Of a stretch of DNA of 64,000 nt, positions 26,042-36,429 are shown one piece after another (within the stretch, counting starts at the first letter, position 1; each line of letters opens with the position of its first letter). The position numbers were made by a program, and so were the translations under genes. Source of the stretch: Bryobacteraceae bacterium (GTDB lineage: Bacteria; Acidobacteriota; Terriglobia; Bryobacterales; Bryobacteraceae); assembly GCA_019748195.1 (NCBI GenBank), contig JAIEPW010000065.1, positions 1 through 64,000 on the forward strand, read 5' to 3'. The notes under the pieces were generated by a model, which made no database searches, had not been told where the DNA came from, and saw only the letters and a list, made by a program, of their open reading frames with translations.

Positions 26042-27928
26042 CTATTTTCCCTCCAGCATTCTCAACACGCCGGGCGCGATCGCGACTATCAGTTCCCGCC
26101 TGGGATCGCCAAGTTCCTTCAATCGGGCGGCCGAGGTTTGCCTCTGCTTCGGTGTGAGCGTCCCGCGGTTCAAGCCTATTTCGACTGCCTCGAGCACGTC
26201 GGAAGCGGCCTCGGCAATGCCTCCCGCGGAGTACAGTTTCCGCGCCAGCAACGTGGCTTCCTGCCAGCGCCTCAATTCCGCCTCATTGGGGCGGGCGTTG
26301 AATTCCCGCGCCGCGAGGCTTTCCGCACGGATGCGATCGGCCAAGGATTCAAGCGGGCTATCGGTGGTGTAACGTCTGGAAAGGACGCGCGACACGTACT
26401 TGGCAGGGTCCAGCGCGGAGGCGAGCGTCAGCAACGGATCCACCGGGGCGCTCCCCGCCAGCTCGCGCATCCCGGATTCGTACTGAGTTTCCACTGGAAT
26501 CCGCATGGCTTCCAGGCGCCGCGCGAGCACCGGCAGTCGCCGGTACAGATCATCGATGTTGTCCAGAGCGGCGGGCGACCACAGCCGTTCGGCGACAGCG
26601 CCCAGCCTGGGCCACAGGCGGAAGTGGAGGTTGCGAGCGGTGATCATTTCGCTCCACAGACAAGCTTCGCCCCCGAGAATCTGCTTCCGTTCCTCGCCCG
26701 TCAGCGTTTTTCGTCGAACCGGAATCCGCGGGGCGAACAGACGCTCCATGCGGTCCTGGGGGTCGGCGGCGGCGCCGTCCATGCGATTGCGGTAAGCGTG
26801 CCCCGCGGGAAGGTTCCAATCGAGGTAGAAGCCGGACGACACGATCACGGGATGCCCGGCGTGCGCGGCGGCGAGAATCGCGTTCGCGCCGCGCCAGGCC
26901 TGAATCGCGACATCCTTCGCGATGGCCGGACCCACGACCTCATCCCAGCCGATCATCTTCCGGCCGTGACGCTGCAGGATCCGCCGGACTCGCGCCATGA
27001 AGTAATGCTGCAGTTCGTGATTGGAGGCGAGCCTTTTGCCGCGGCGAAACGCCGCGATTCGCGGATTGGCATCCCAATGCTTGCCGGTCACTTCATCCCC
27101 GCCCACGTGTACGTACGGGTCAGGAAACAGGCCTGCCATTTCGCCCAGAAACGAATCCAGAAACTCGTAGACCTTCTCGTTGGAGGGGTCGAGGGCGGCG
27201 TCGAAGATCCCGAACCCGCTTTCGGGCGCGGCGGGCGGCGGCCCGGATGCCAGATCGGGCCGCGCCGCCAGCAACGCGGTCGTGTGACCCGGAAGGTCGA
27301 ACTCAGGCACAATGCGGATCCCGTGGGCGGCGGCGTAACGGGTCAGCCGCCGGACCTGCTCCTGGGAGTAGAACCGGCCCCCGGAGCCCTTCGCCGTCAG
27401 TTCCGGGTGAAGCCGGGATTCGACGCGGAACCCCTGATCGTCGGTCAGGTGCAGATGCAGCACGTTGAGCTTGACGGCGGCCATGCCGTCGAGCGTCCGT
27501 TCAATATCTTCCACCGGCAGAAAGTGGCGAGCCGTGTCGAGCATGAGACCTCTCCAGCCGAAGCGGGGCCGGTCCGTGATGTCGACGGCGGGGACCACTC
27601 CGCCCTGGATCAACTGCAGGAACGTGTGCAGTCCGTGGCGCCCACTCGCGGCGGACTCCGCATCGATGCGCGCACCGGCCGGCGTCACCCGGAGTCGATA
27701 GGACTCGCCCTTTCCGGAGCCTGCTTCGATCCGCAGCGGCACGCCCGCGGAGTCCAGGCGCAAACCGCCACGCCGCAGCAACTCTTCGCCGTAGGTCTGA
27801 AGGTCTCCCGCGTCAAGAAAGACTCCGCGATTCAGGTTCAGTTCACCCGCTTCCCGGCGCACCTGAACGGGCGCGGGAATGAGGTCGAGAGCCAGCGGGA
27901 GAAGTGCGGCGGTGACGGATGAAAGCAC
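26042..27928 (-). CDS. Beta-N-acetylhexosaminidase, GH20
   Basis: The 628-residue protein has a signal-peptide-like start, a GH20b domain (LIPAPVQVRREAGELNL) and a TIM-barrel catalytic domain. The Asp-Glu catalytic pair of GH20 is visible in HVGGDEVTGKHWD (Asp278, Glu279). GWRGLMLDTARHFLPVEDIERTLDGMA and RIVPEFDLPGHTTALLAARPDL are also family blocks. It cuts terminal GlcNAc/GalNAc from glycans, probably chitin or peptidoglycan fragments outside the membrane. The start appears to be GTG at 27928, since the only upstream codons end in a stop. It is divergent from the small secreted NTF2-like gene, with 41 bases between. Confidence 0.9.
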   Translation of the reverse strand: MLSSVTAALLPLALDLIPAPVQVRREAGELNLNRGVFLDAGDLQTYGEELLRRGGLRLDSAGVPLRIEAGSGKGESYRLRVTPAGARIDAESAASGRHGLHTFLQLIQGGVVPAVDITDRPRFGWRGLMLDTARHFLPVEDIERTLDGMAAVKLNVLHLHLTDDQGFRVESRLHPELTAKGSGGRFYSQEQVRRLTRYAAAHGIRIVPEFDLPGHTTALLAARPDLASGPPPAAPESGFGIFDAALDPSNEKVYEFLDSFLGEMAGLFPDPYVHVGGDEVTGKHWDANPRIAAFRRGKRLASNHELQHYFMARVRRILQRHGRKMIGWDEVVGPAIAKDVAIQAWRGANAILAAAHAGHPVIVSSGFYLDWNLPAGHAYRNRMDGAAADPQDRMERLFAPRIPVRRKTLTGEERKQILGGEACLWSEMITARNLHFRLWPRLGAVAERLWSPAALDNIDDLYRRLPVLARRLEAMRIPVETQYESGMRELAGSAPVDPLLTLASALDPAKYVSRVLSRRYTTDSPLESLADRIRAESLAAREFNARPNEAELRRWQEATLLARKLYSAGGIAEAASDVLEAVEIGLNRGTLTPKQRQTSAARLKELGDPRRELIVAIAPGVLRMLEGK

Positions 27929-27969
27929 GATTCAATGTGACATTTCGGGCGGTTCGCCGTCCATGCGGC

Positions 27970-28383
27970 ATGAAAACGATTTTGTTGCTGATTGCGGCGG
28001 TGGTTCCGGTGCTGGCCCAGCCCGACACGGCCGCGGCCCGGGTTCCCGTTGAGAGCTATCTGAAAGGTCACGCGACGGGCCAGGCCGAGCATATTCGGGC
28101 GGCGTTCCACCCCGGCGCGCACATCCAGGGCATCCGCCAGGACGGGAAGTTTGTCGATTGGACGTTGGAGGAGTACGCAGCCGGTTTCAAGGGGGTCGTC
28201 TCGCCGGAAGAGCCGCAGCGCAAGCGCTGGATTGAGAAGGTGGAGGTGACCGGCAATGCCGGGATCGCGACGGTCCGGTTCGACTATCCGAAGGTGAAGA
28301 TCACCGATTATTTCGTGCTGTTGAAGCGGGATGGGCAGTGGCGGATCGCGAACAAGGTGTTCAGCAGCGAAAACAAGCCCTAG
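27970..28383 (+). CDS. Secreted NTF2-like (lumazine-binding-like) protein
   Basis: The 137-residue protein has a signal peptide (ILLLIAAVVPVLAQ) and a single NTF2-like domain, with VESYLKGHATGQAEHIRAAFHPGAHIQGI near the start and TDYFVLLKRDGQWRIANKVF at the end. This fits the 'putative lumazine-binding' and SnoaL-type families; no catalytic residue pattern is clear. It probably binds a small ligand in the periplasm. The ATG at 27970 is chosen because it starts the signal peptide; the frame is open to 27919. tRNA-Pro follows 19 bases after its stop. Confidence 0.75.
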   Translation: MKTILLLIAAVVPVLAQPDTAAARVPVESYLKGHATGQAEHIRAAFHPGAHIQGIRQDGKFVDWTLEEYAAGFKGVVSPEEPQRKRWIEKVEVTGNAGIATVRFDYPKVKITDYFVLLKRDGQWRIANKVFSSENKP

Positions 28384-28387
28384 GGTG

Positions 28388-28393
28388 TATACT
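28388..28393 (+). promoter_or_regulatory. Likely -10 element of tRNA-Pro
   Basis: TATACT lies 9 bases before the first base of the tRNA, right after the stop codon of the NTF2-like gene. No convincing -35 was seen at the usual distance. Confidence 0.5.
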
Positions 28394-28402
28394 GGAGAGG
28401 TT

Positions 28403-28480
<78 letters not shown>

Positions 28481-28558
28481 TTTATCCCACAAGTTCTCAT
28501 AACCATAGGCCGATCCGGGTGTAGATCCCGTCTCATCTGGGCAACACCCTGAACGGTG

Positions 28559-29485
28559 TCAGTCACGGCTTAGGCAGCCGCGAAGGCCTTGGATCGCCCG
28601 CCGGCGTGATTTCTCGAATTCTGGCGCTGCCGGCGCGGATTTCGGCTTGCGTGCACTCAACTTCACCGGCTGCGCGAGCGCCTGCTCCCAGGCCCCCTCC
28701 ACACCTTCCACATCCATCTGCTTCCATGCCTTGCGGAACTCGGCGGTTTCCTTTCGCTCCTTGCTCCGCAAATCGCGCAACAGGATCGCCGGCGCGCCAC
28801 GCAGAGACAGCATTACCGCCGTGGCCGCGCAGTCGTTGATTTCCCCCAACAGCGTCTGCACCCGCTTCATGGTCCCCAGGATCACGCGGGCGGAGCCGGG
28901 ATACAGCGGCTGGAACAGTTCTACCGTGTAGCGGAATCTCTTGGCCGCCAGGCGGAATTCGTGCAATTCCTCCGCGCTGACGCCGGGTCGCGATGCTTCT
29001 CGGCCGTGCGCGAAAAACTCCCGGCAGAGTACGGGCAGCAGGCCCGCCGCCATTTCCTCGAGCTTCCGTTTGCCGGGCTTCGGCCGCAAACGCCCCAGCA
29101 GCTCCGGCACGGATTTCCGGTCGTGCCACCTGAGGGCGGCCAGGCGCAGGTCGATTTCGCGGAAGAAACGCTCGCGTTGCAGCAACTCCAGGACCGCGGC
29201 CGTTTCCGCGCGAGCCGAGTCCCGCAGCAGAGCACGAGCGATGTCGGTGTCGCGCAGCGCTCCCGCTGCCTTCAGCAGTTCGCGAGCCTGCCGCCAGGCG
29301 CGCTCGCGGGCGCGCTTGGGAAGTGCGTCCGCGAAGGTCTCCATCGCCTGGTGAAAGCGCCGGATGGTGACGCGCAGGTCGTGCGCTGCGTCCTCGGAAG
29401 GGTCCGTTTGGCACCGGCGCGCCTCGCGGCCTGTCTTGCGCAGCAGCCTTCCAATGCGTTCGGCGGCGTATTCGCTTACGAGCAT
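28559..29485 (-). CDS. CHAD domain protein
   Basis: The 308-residue protein is made of charged helices with conserved His and Arg residues: AAHDLRVTIRRFHQAMETF near the start and LHEFRLAAKRFRYTVELF in the second half, the two repeat signatures of CHAD (conserved histidine alpha-helical) domains. CHAD proteins bind polyphosphate. The gene follows the Ppx/GppA gene within a few bases, which supports a role in polyphosphate handling. I use the ATG at 29485; a TTG at 29494, overlapping the Ppx stop, is also possible. A short inverted repeat (ACACC/GGTGT) after the stop could help end the transcript, but it lacks a T tract. Confidence 0.87.
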   Translation of the reverse strand: MLVSEYAAERIGRLLRKTGREARRCQTDPSEDAAHDLRVTIRRFHQAMETFADALPKRARERAWRQARELLKAAGALRDTDIARALLRDSARAETAAVLELLQRERFFREIDLRLAALRWHDRKSVPELLGRLRPKPGKRKLEEMAAGLLPVLCREFFAHGREASRPGVSAEELHEFRLAAKRFRYTVELFQPLYPGSARVILGTMKRVQTLLGEINDCAATAVMLSLRGAPAILLRDLRSKERKETAEFRKAWKQMDVEGVEGAWEQALAQPVKLSARKPKSAPAAPEFEKSRRRAIQGLRGCLSRD

Positions 29486-29490
29486 GACCC

Positions 29491-31017
29491 TCAACCCTTC
29501 GCTTTCACGATCGTCAGCGGCAGCCGGTACACGCTCTCGAACAGCGGCGCGACGCGTTCAGCGCCCCACTGCTCCAGCCGCGCCTCGCCGCGAGAGCGGA
29601 TGGCGATCTGAAAGACGCCGTTCTTCAACCGGCACGTTACGTTGTTTACTCGTTCTCCGCGTTCCAGGTTGTCCGCCAGGCGCAGCAGCGGAGTCAGCAA
29701 AATCAAGGTACGCCGCAGTTCGGGATCCAGTTCCTGCACCGCCGGGTGATGCGCGGCCGGCGCCGCCTTGCGATGGTAGCGGCATAGCAAAGCCACCAGA
29801 TACCGTTCCGCGTCGGTGAAACCGCCGAGATCCGCGTTCGCAACCAGGTAGAACGCGTGTTTATGATGCGCGTTTTCATTGACGAAACGGCCGATGTCGT
29901 ACAGGTAAGCCGCCGCTTCCAGAAGCTTGCCGCGATCGGGAGGCAGGCGGTGGAGCGGCTGCATCGCCTCAAACAACGTATGCGCCAGCGACGCCACCTT
30001 ACGCGAATGGCGGGGTGACACGCCGAAGCGCGTCGACAGGCTCTCCACCGCCTGCCGCTGCTCCCGGCTGAGCTGGGAAAGCTCGCGGCCCGCGCCCCGC
30101 GCGAACAGGTCGGCGACGATACCGTCGCGAACTCCAGCCGAGGAGTAGTAGATGGAAGGCATGTGGAACGCTTCCATGGCGCGCAGGAAGACCGCCGCGC
30201 CGCCGGTGATGATTTCGGCCCGCCGGGGTCCAATGCCCGCCACCCTGCGGCGTTGCGCCAGATCCATCCCGGAGATCTCGTTGTAGAACTCGCGGACCTG
30301 CCGCAAGGAGGCCCGCACGCGGTCCGCCTCCTCGCGCTTGGTCCGCGGTATGGCGTTCACGGCGCAGACGATGGCGGCGGCGGTGGCCGAGGTTACGATC
30401 ATGCGTTCGTATCCGCCCTTGCCCAGCCGCTCCACTGGACGCGAGATCTTTTCCTGGATGTACTGCGACAAGCGCTCCAGTTCGATCGGCTGCGGCGGAT
30501 CGTGGCGGAGGAACATCTCCGTCAGCCGGACGGCGCCCAGCGGCTTCGAGAATGCCTCCACCATGCGTCCGTTTTCGCTGGCGATGATCTCCGCGCTGCC
30601 GCCGCCCACGTCGATCGCGAGGGTCTTTTGGCGCGGATGGGGCCATCGCGCCTGGATCCCCAAGTGCACCAGCCGGGACTCCTCCTGGCCGGTGATGATC
30701 TCCACCGGGGCGCCCAGTGCGTCGCCGGCCCGCGACAGGAATTCCTGCTGATTGCCGGCGTCGCGGACGGCGCTGGTGGCGACGGCGCGCACGGCACGCA
30801 CCTCGTACTTGCGGTACGTTTCCGACATCCGCTCCAGGCTGTCGCACACGAAGCGCATGGCGTCCTGGCTGATGCGCCCGCCGCGAAATACGCTCTCGCC
30901 CAGGCGCGTTACCTGGCGCTCCGCCGCCAGCGTCTGCATCTTCTGCCCGGAATCGATCTCCGCCACCAGCAAGCGAACGGAGTTGCTTCCGATATCGACA
31001 GCGGCGTAGCGCGGCAT
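29491..31017 (-). CDS. Ppx/GppA-family phosphatase with HD-type C-terminal domain
   Basis: The 508-residue protein has the actin-fold Ppx/GppA domain: AAVDIGSNSVRLLVAEI at the N-terminus, ATSAVRDAGNQQEFL, and LAIDVGGGSAEIIA in the middle. The C-terminal half (from about 310) is an HD-like helical domain with LAHTLFEAM and AAYLYDIGRFVNENAHHKHAFYLV, as in full-length exopolyphosphatases. It should hydrolyse polyphosphate, pppGpp or both; the family cannot be split by eye. The CHAD gene lies immediately downstream. Upstream, 26 bases away on the same strand, is an orphan permease gene. Confidence 0.9.
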   Translation of the reverse strand: MPRYAAVDIGSNSVRLLVAEIDSGQKMQTLAAERQVTRLGESVFRGGRISQDAMRFVCDSLERMSETYRKYEVRAVRAVATSAVRDAGNQQEFLSRAGDALGAPVEIITGQEESRLVHLGIQARWPHPRQKTLAIDVGGGSAEIIASENGRMVEAFSKPLGAVRLTEMFLRHDPPQPIELERLSQYIQEKISRPVERLGKGGYERMIVTSATAAAIVCAVNAIPRTKREEADRVRASLRQVREFYNEISGMDLAQRRRVAGIGPRRAEIITGGAAVFLRAMEAFHMPSIYYSSAGVRDGIVADLFARGAGRELSQLSREQRQAVESLSTRFGVSPRHSRKVASLAHTLFEAMQPLHRLPPDRGKLLEAAAYLYDIGRFVNENAHHKHAFYLVANADLGGFTDAERYLVALLCRYHRKAAPAAHHPAVQELDPELRRTLILLTPLLRLADNLERGERVNNVTCRLKNGVFQIAIRSRGEARLEQWGAERVAPLFESVYRLPLTIVKAKG

Positions 31018-31043
31018 TCAGCCTTATGTTGGCACAACAACCC

Positions 31044-33488
<2,445 letters not shown>

Positions 33489-33536
33489 TCCGGATATTTT
33501 GTCACAAAACTCGCACCGGTTCCGGCCCCGCCTCAG

Positions 33537-34457
33537 CTATTTCCCGAAATAGGTTTCATCCAGAACGATGCCGGCCTTCTTGCGGATCTCCTCTACTGCC
33601 TGCTGGGCCATCTGCGGCTTCAACTGCTTTTCGATGTCCGGCCGCGCAGCGGCGAGATCCTTGGTTTTGTGATCGGTAACCAGGATCAGGTGATAGCCGA
33701 AGGGTGACTTCACCGGCTCACTCAGTTCGCCCGGTTTGGCGGCAAAGGCCGCGGTCTCGAACGCAGGGACCATTTGCCCGCGTCCAAAGGTGCCCAATTC
33801 GCCGCCGCGCGCGCCCGTACCGGTATCGTCGGAATCCGCCTTGGCGACTTCGTCGAACTTCGCGCCTTCGGTAAGCTTCTTCCGCAGCTCCTGCGCGCGT
33901 GCCAGGGCTTCGGCCTCGGTCAGGTCTTTCTGCCCCTCGCGGACGGGAACTCGCGATCCCTGGAAGCGCACCAGAATGTGCTTGGCGGTCACCTGCTCCC
34001 ATTCATTCTTATGCTGATCGTAGTAAGCCTGGACCTGGGCGTCCGTCACCTTCAGATTGGCCAGCATCTGCTGGTACATCGTGCTGGCGAGGAAGGTGTC
34101 GCGCTGCAAGCCGAGCTGCAGCTTCACCTGCTCCTGCTGGTCAATCTTGCGAGCTTCCGCTTCCGTCACCATCGCGCGGATTTCGGCGATCTGCTCGGCG
34201 AAACGCCGCCGGTTGGGGCCGCTGGCCTCGGCTCGAGTCCGCTCCGGCAGCGCCTCGATCAGCTTCTCGTACTGCGATTGAGTAATCTTTTGTGTCCCCA
34301 CCGTGATCACAACAGGGTCGGCGGAAGCAGTCTTGGGGGCCGCGGCCGCCGGCTTGGGCTTCACCACCGCGGGCTTCACCGCGGCTGGCTTGGGCGCGGG
34401 AACGGGCGCCTGCGCGCACAGCAGGCCGAGCGGTAGAAGCGGAAAAAACAATTTCAT
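33537..34457 (-). CDS. Parvulin-type peptidyl-prolyl isomerase (SurA/PrsA-like)
   Basis: The 306-residue protein has a signal peptide (FFPLLPLGLLCAQA), an Ala/Pro/Lys-rich linker, a SurA-N-like helical part (VTVGTQKITQSQYEKLIEALPE) and a rotamase domain. The rotamase shows AKHILVRF, then ELGTFGRGQMVPAFETAAFAA and FGYHLILV, all standard parvulin blocks. It likely helps fold exported proteins outside the inner membrane. It is the first gene of the minus-strand run that includes the permease, Ppx and CHAD genes. Confidence 0.88.
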   Translation of the reverse strand: MKLFFPLLPLGLLCAQAPVPAPKPAAVKPAVVKPKPAAAAPKTASADPVVITVGTQKITQSQYEKLIEALPERTRAEASGPNRRRFAEQIAEIRAMVTEAEARKIDQQEQVKLQLGLQRDTFLASTMYQQMLANLKVTDAQVQAYYDQHKNEWEQVTAKHILVRFQGSRVPVREGQKDLTEAEALARAQELRKKLTEGAKFDEVAKADSDDTGTGARGGELGTFGRGQMVPAFETAAFAAKPGELSEPVKSPFGYHLILVTDHKTKDLAAARPDIEKQLKPQMAQQAVEEIRKKAGIVLDETYFGK

Positions 34458-34532
34458 ATGTTCCCAGGATAACCCGCGAGCTTGGAAATCCGCCGCCCTA
34501 ACCGATCCTGGGCGGCCGCGTCCATCCGTCCA

Positions 34533-35438
34533 ATGATCCGCCGTCTGGTTCCGCTCGTCCTGATTGTTGCTTTCGCCGCCACCGCCGCGGGCCCTCGTTT
34601 CGAAACCTGGACCCGAGCCAACGGGCTTCCCGAAGACGATCTACGCACCATTTTCCAGGACCGCTCCGGCCGCCTGTGGTTCGGCACCTTCAACCGGGGA
34701 ATCGGCGTATTCAACGGAAAAAGCTGGACGTACTTCACCATCGCGGACGGCATGCACTCCAATCGTGTGCTGACCATCGTCGAGGACGGCAAGGGCCGGA
34801 TCTGGGCCGGCGGCGAGAAGGGCTATTCCGTTTTCGACGGTAAGAGCTGGTCCGCGTTCAACCGGATTGGCGTTGTTTCCCCCGAAGTGGTGTATGACAT
34901 CGCGCGCGGACGTTCCGGCCAGCTCCTGTTCGCCGCTAACGGCATCGCCTCAGTACTGGATGGCGAGCAGTGGACGCACTACCTGCCTTCCGACGGATTG
35001 AGTCACCCGGTAGTTCACAGGCTGTGGCGAAGCCGCTCCGGCGACCTGTGGTTTGCCTGCCGCGCCGGGCTTACCCAGCTTTCGAACGGAAACTGGACAG
35101 TCCACATGCCCCAGGAGAACCTGCGGACGATTCTGGAGGATCGCCGCGGCAATCTGTGGTTCGGCACCCACGACAGCGGCGCGGTCGAGTTTGACGGCAA
35201 AACCTGGAAGAAGCACCTGGAAGGGAAGAGCATCCATCCAACGTTTATCGACCGGCGAGGCAACATCTGGTCCAAGACCGGCAATCTCGGCGCGTATCGC
35301 TACAACGGCTCCAACTGGACGGAATTCACCACCAGTGACGGACTGGCCAGCAACCTGATCTTCCGCATCTCCGAGGACCGGCAGGGCGTCATCTGGTTCG
35401 CGACGGACAAAGGCGCCTCGCGCCTCCTTCCCCGCTAA
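34533..35438 (+). CDS. Secreted 'two-component regulator propeller' repeat protein
   Basis: The 301-residue protein consists of a signal peptide (LVPLVLIVAFAATAA) and a series of repeats of the pattern D-R-x-G-x-L-W-F-G-T with GLP..DL and NGKSWTYF blocks. This matches the regulator-propeller (Reg_prop) repeats usually fused to sensor kinases. Here there is no kinase, so it is a free propeller, likely binding a ligand or a partner in the periplasm. I use ATG 34533; the frame is open to 34482. Its stop overlaps that of the convergent YeiH-type gene by four bases. Confidence 0.75.
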   Translation: MIRRLVPLVLIVAFAATAAGPRFETWTRANGLPEDDLRTIFQDRSGRLWFGTFNRGIGVFNGKSWTYFTIADGMHSNRVLTIVEDGKGRIWAGGEKGYSVFDGKSWSAFNRIGVVSPEVVYDIARGRSGQLLFAANGIASVLDGEQWTHYLPSDGLSHPVVHRLWRSRSGDLWFACRAGLTQLSNGNWTVHMPQENLRTILEDRRGNLWFGTHDSGAVEFDGKTWKKHLEGKSIHPTFIDRRGNIWSKTGNLGAYRYNGSNWTEFTTSDGLASNLIFRISEDRQGVIWFATDKGASRLLPR

Positions 35439-36427
35439 GGCTGCACCAGCAGCCGGATGAGGAAGTAAGCCGCCGCCGACATCGCCAGGCAGGAGGCCAG
35501 CCCGGCGCCCAGCGCCGCGCCGCCCACCTTCACCAGAGATCGCAGATTGACCTCCAGTCCCACGGCCGCCATGGCGATGGTCAGCACCAGGTTGCCGGCT
35601 TCGGTCATCCATCTCGCTACCGGACCCAGCCAGCCGAGGCTGTTCAGGACGAAAATCGCAAGGAAGCCCCAAAGGAAAATGGGCACCAGGCCGAGGTAAT
35701 CCACCTTGCCGCCGTCCTTGCGGCGCCGCGCCGCCATGGCGACGAACAGGAGCGCAAGCGGCGCCAGCATGCCCACGCGAACCAGCTTGGTCAGCGTCGC
35801 CACGCTGCCCGCTTTCGCCGAGAACGCAAAGCCGCCGGCGATCGCCTGCGGCACCGCGTGAATCGTCGCGCCCGCCCAGATGCCCACCGCGGCGTCCGGC
35901 ATGGCCAGCCATCCACCAGCCACGGGCAAGGTCAGCATCAGAAGCAGGCCCAGCAGATTCACTACGCCTACCGACAGAAACAGGTCATCTTCATGAGCTT
36001 CGAGGATGGGAGCGGCCGCGGCGATGGCGGAGTTGCCGCAGATGGCGGTTCCCGCTCCCAGCAGCAGCGCGGTTTCGCGCGTGGTTCCCAGCAGCTTCCC
36101 GGCCACCACTGCCGTGACCAGCGCCACCGCGATGGCGCCCAGAATCACGACCAGTACGGGGAAGCCGATTTCGGCGACGTTGCGGAAGCTGATGCTCGCG
36201 CCCAGCAGTATCACGGTGAGCGGCAGCGATTTTTTCGCCACCAGCTTCGCCGCGGCCTGCGCGCCCGGGGAAAGGCTGATCAAGTTGCGCGCCATTACAC
36301 CGAGCACGATGGCCAGGATCGCCGCGGAGATCGGACGCCGCCCGTCCACTAGAAACGGGCGGACGGGCAGATAATGAAGGACGTAGGCGGCAACGGCGAT
36401 GCCGGCGGGCGCCAGGTAGCTGAGCAC
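35435..36427 (-). CDS. YeiH/UPF0324-family putative sulfate exporter
   Basis: The 330-residue protein has about ten membrane helices. Family blocks include ILAIVLGVMARNL, SLPLTVILLGASISF, LLLGAGTAICGNSAIAAAAPILEA and WAGATIHAVPQAIAGGFAFS. These are the signatures of the putative sulfate exporter family; substrate evidence is thin. It starts with GTG at 36427, two bases after the stop of the M16 peptidase gene, so the two are probably co-transcribed. Confidence 0.85.
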   Translation of the reverse strand: MLSYLAPAGIAVAAYVLHYLPVRPFLVDGRRPISAAILAIVLGVMARNLISLSPGAQAAAKLVAKKSLPLTVILLGASISFRNVAEIGFPVLVVILGAIAVALVTAVVAGKLLGTTRETALLLGAGTAICGNSAIAAAAPILEAHEDDLFLSVGVVNLLGLLLMLTLPVAGGWLAMPDAAVGIWAGATIHAVPQAIAGGFAFSAKAGSVATLTKLVRVGMLAPLALLFVAMAARRRKDGGKVDYLGLVPIFLWGFLAIFVLNSLGWLGPVARWMTEAGNLVLTIAMAAVGLEVNLRSLVKVGGAALGAGLASCLAMSAAAYFLIRLLVQP

Positions 36428-36429
36428 GA

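Noticed and set aside
28481..28558. Second RNA gene after tRNA-Pro
   Set aside because: Only a short ACACC/GGTGT repeat is seen; no tRNA cloverleaf or known RNA structure could be built.
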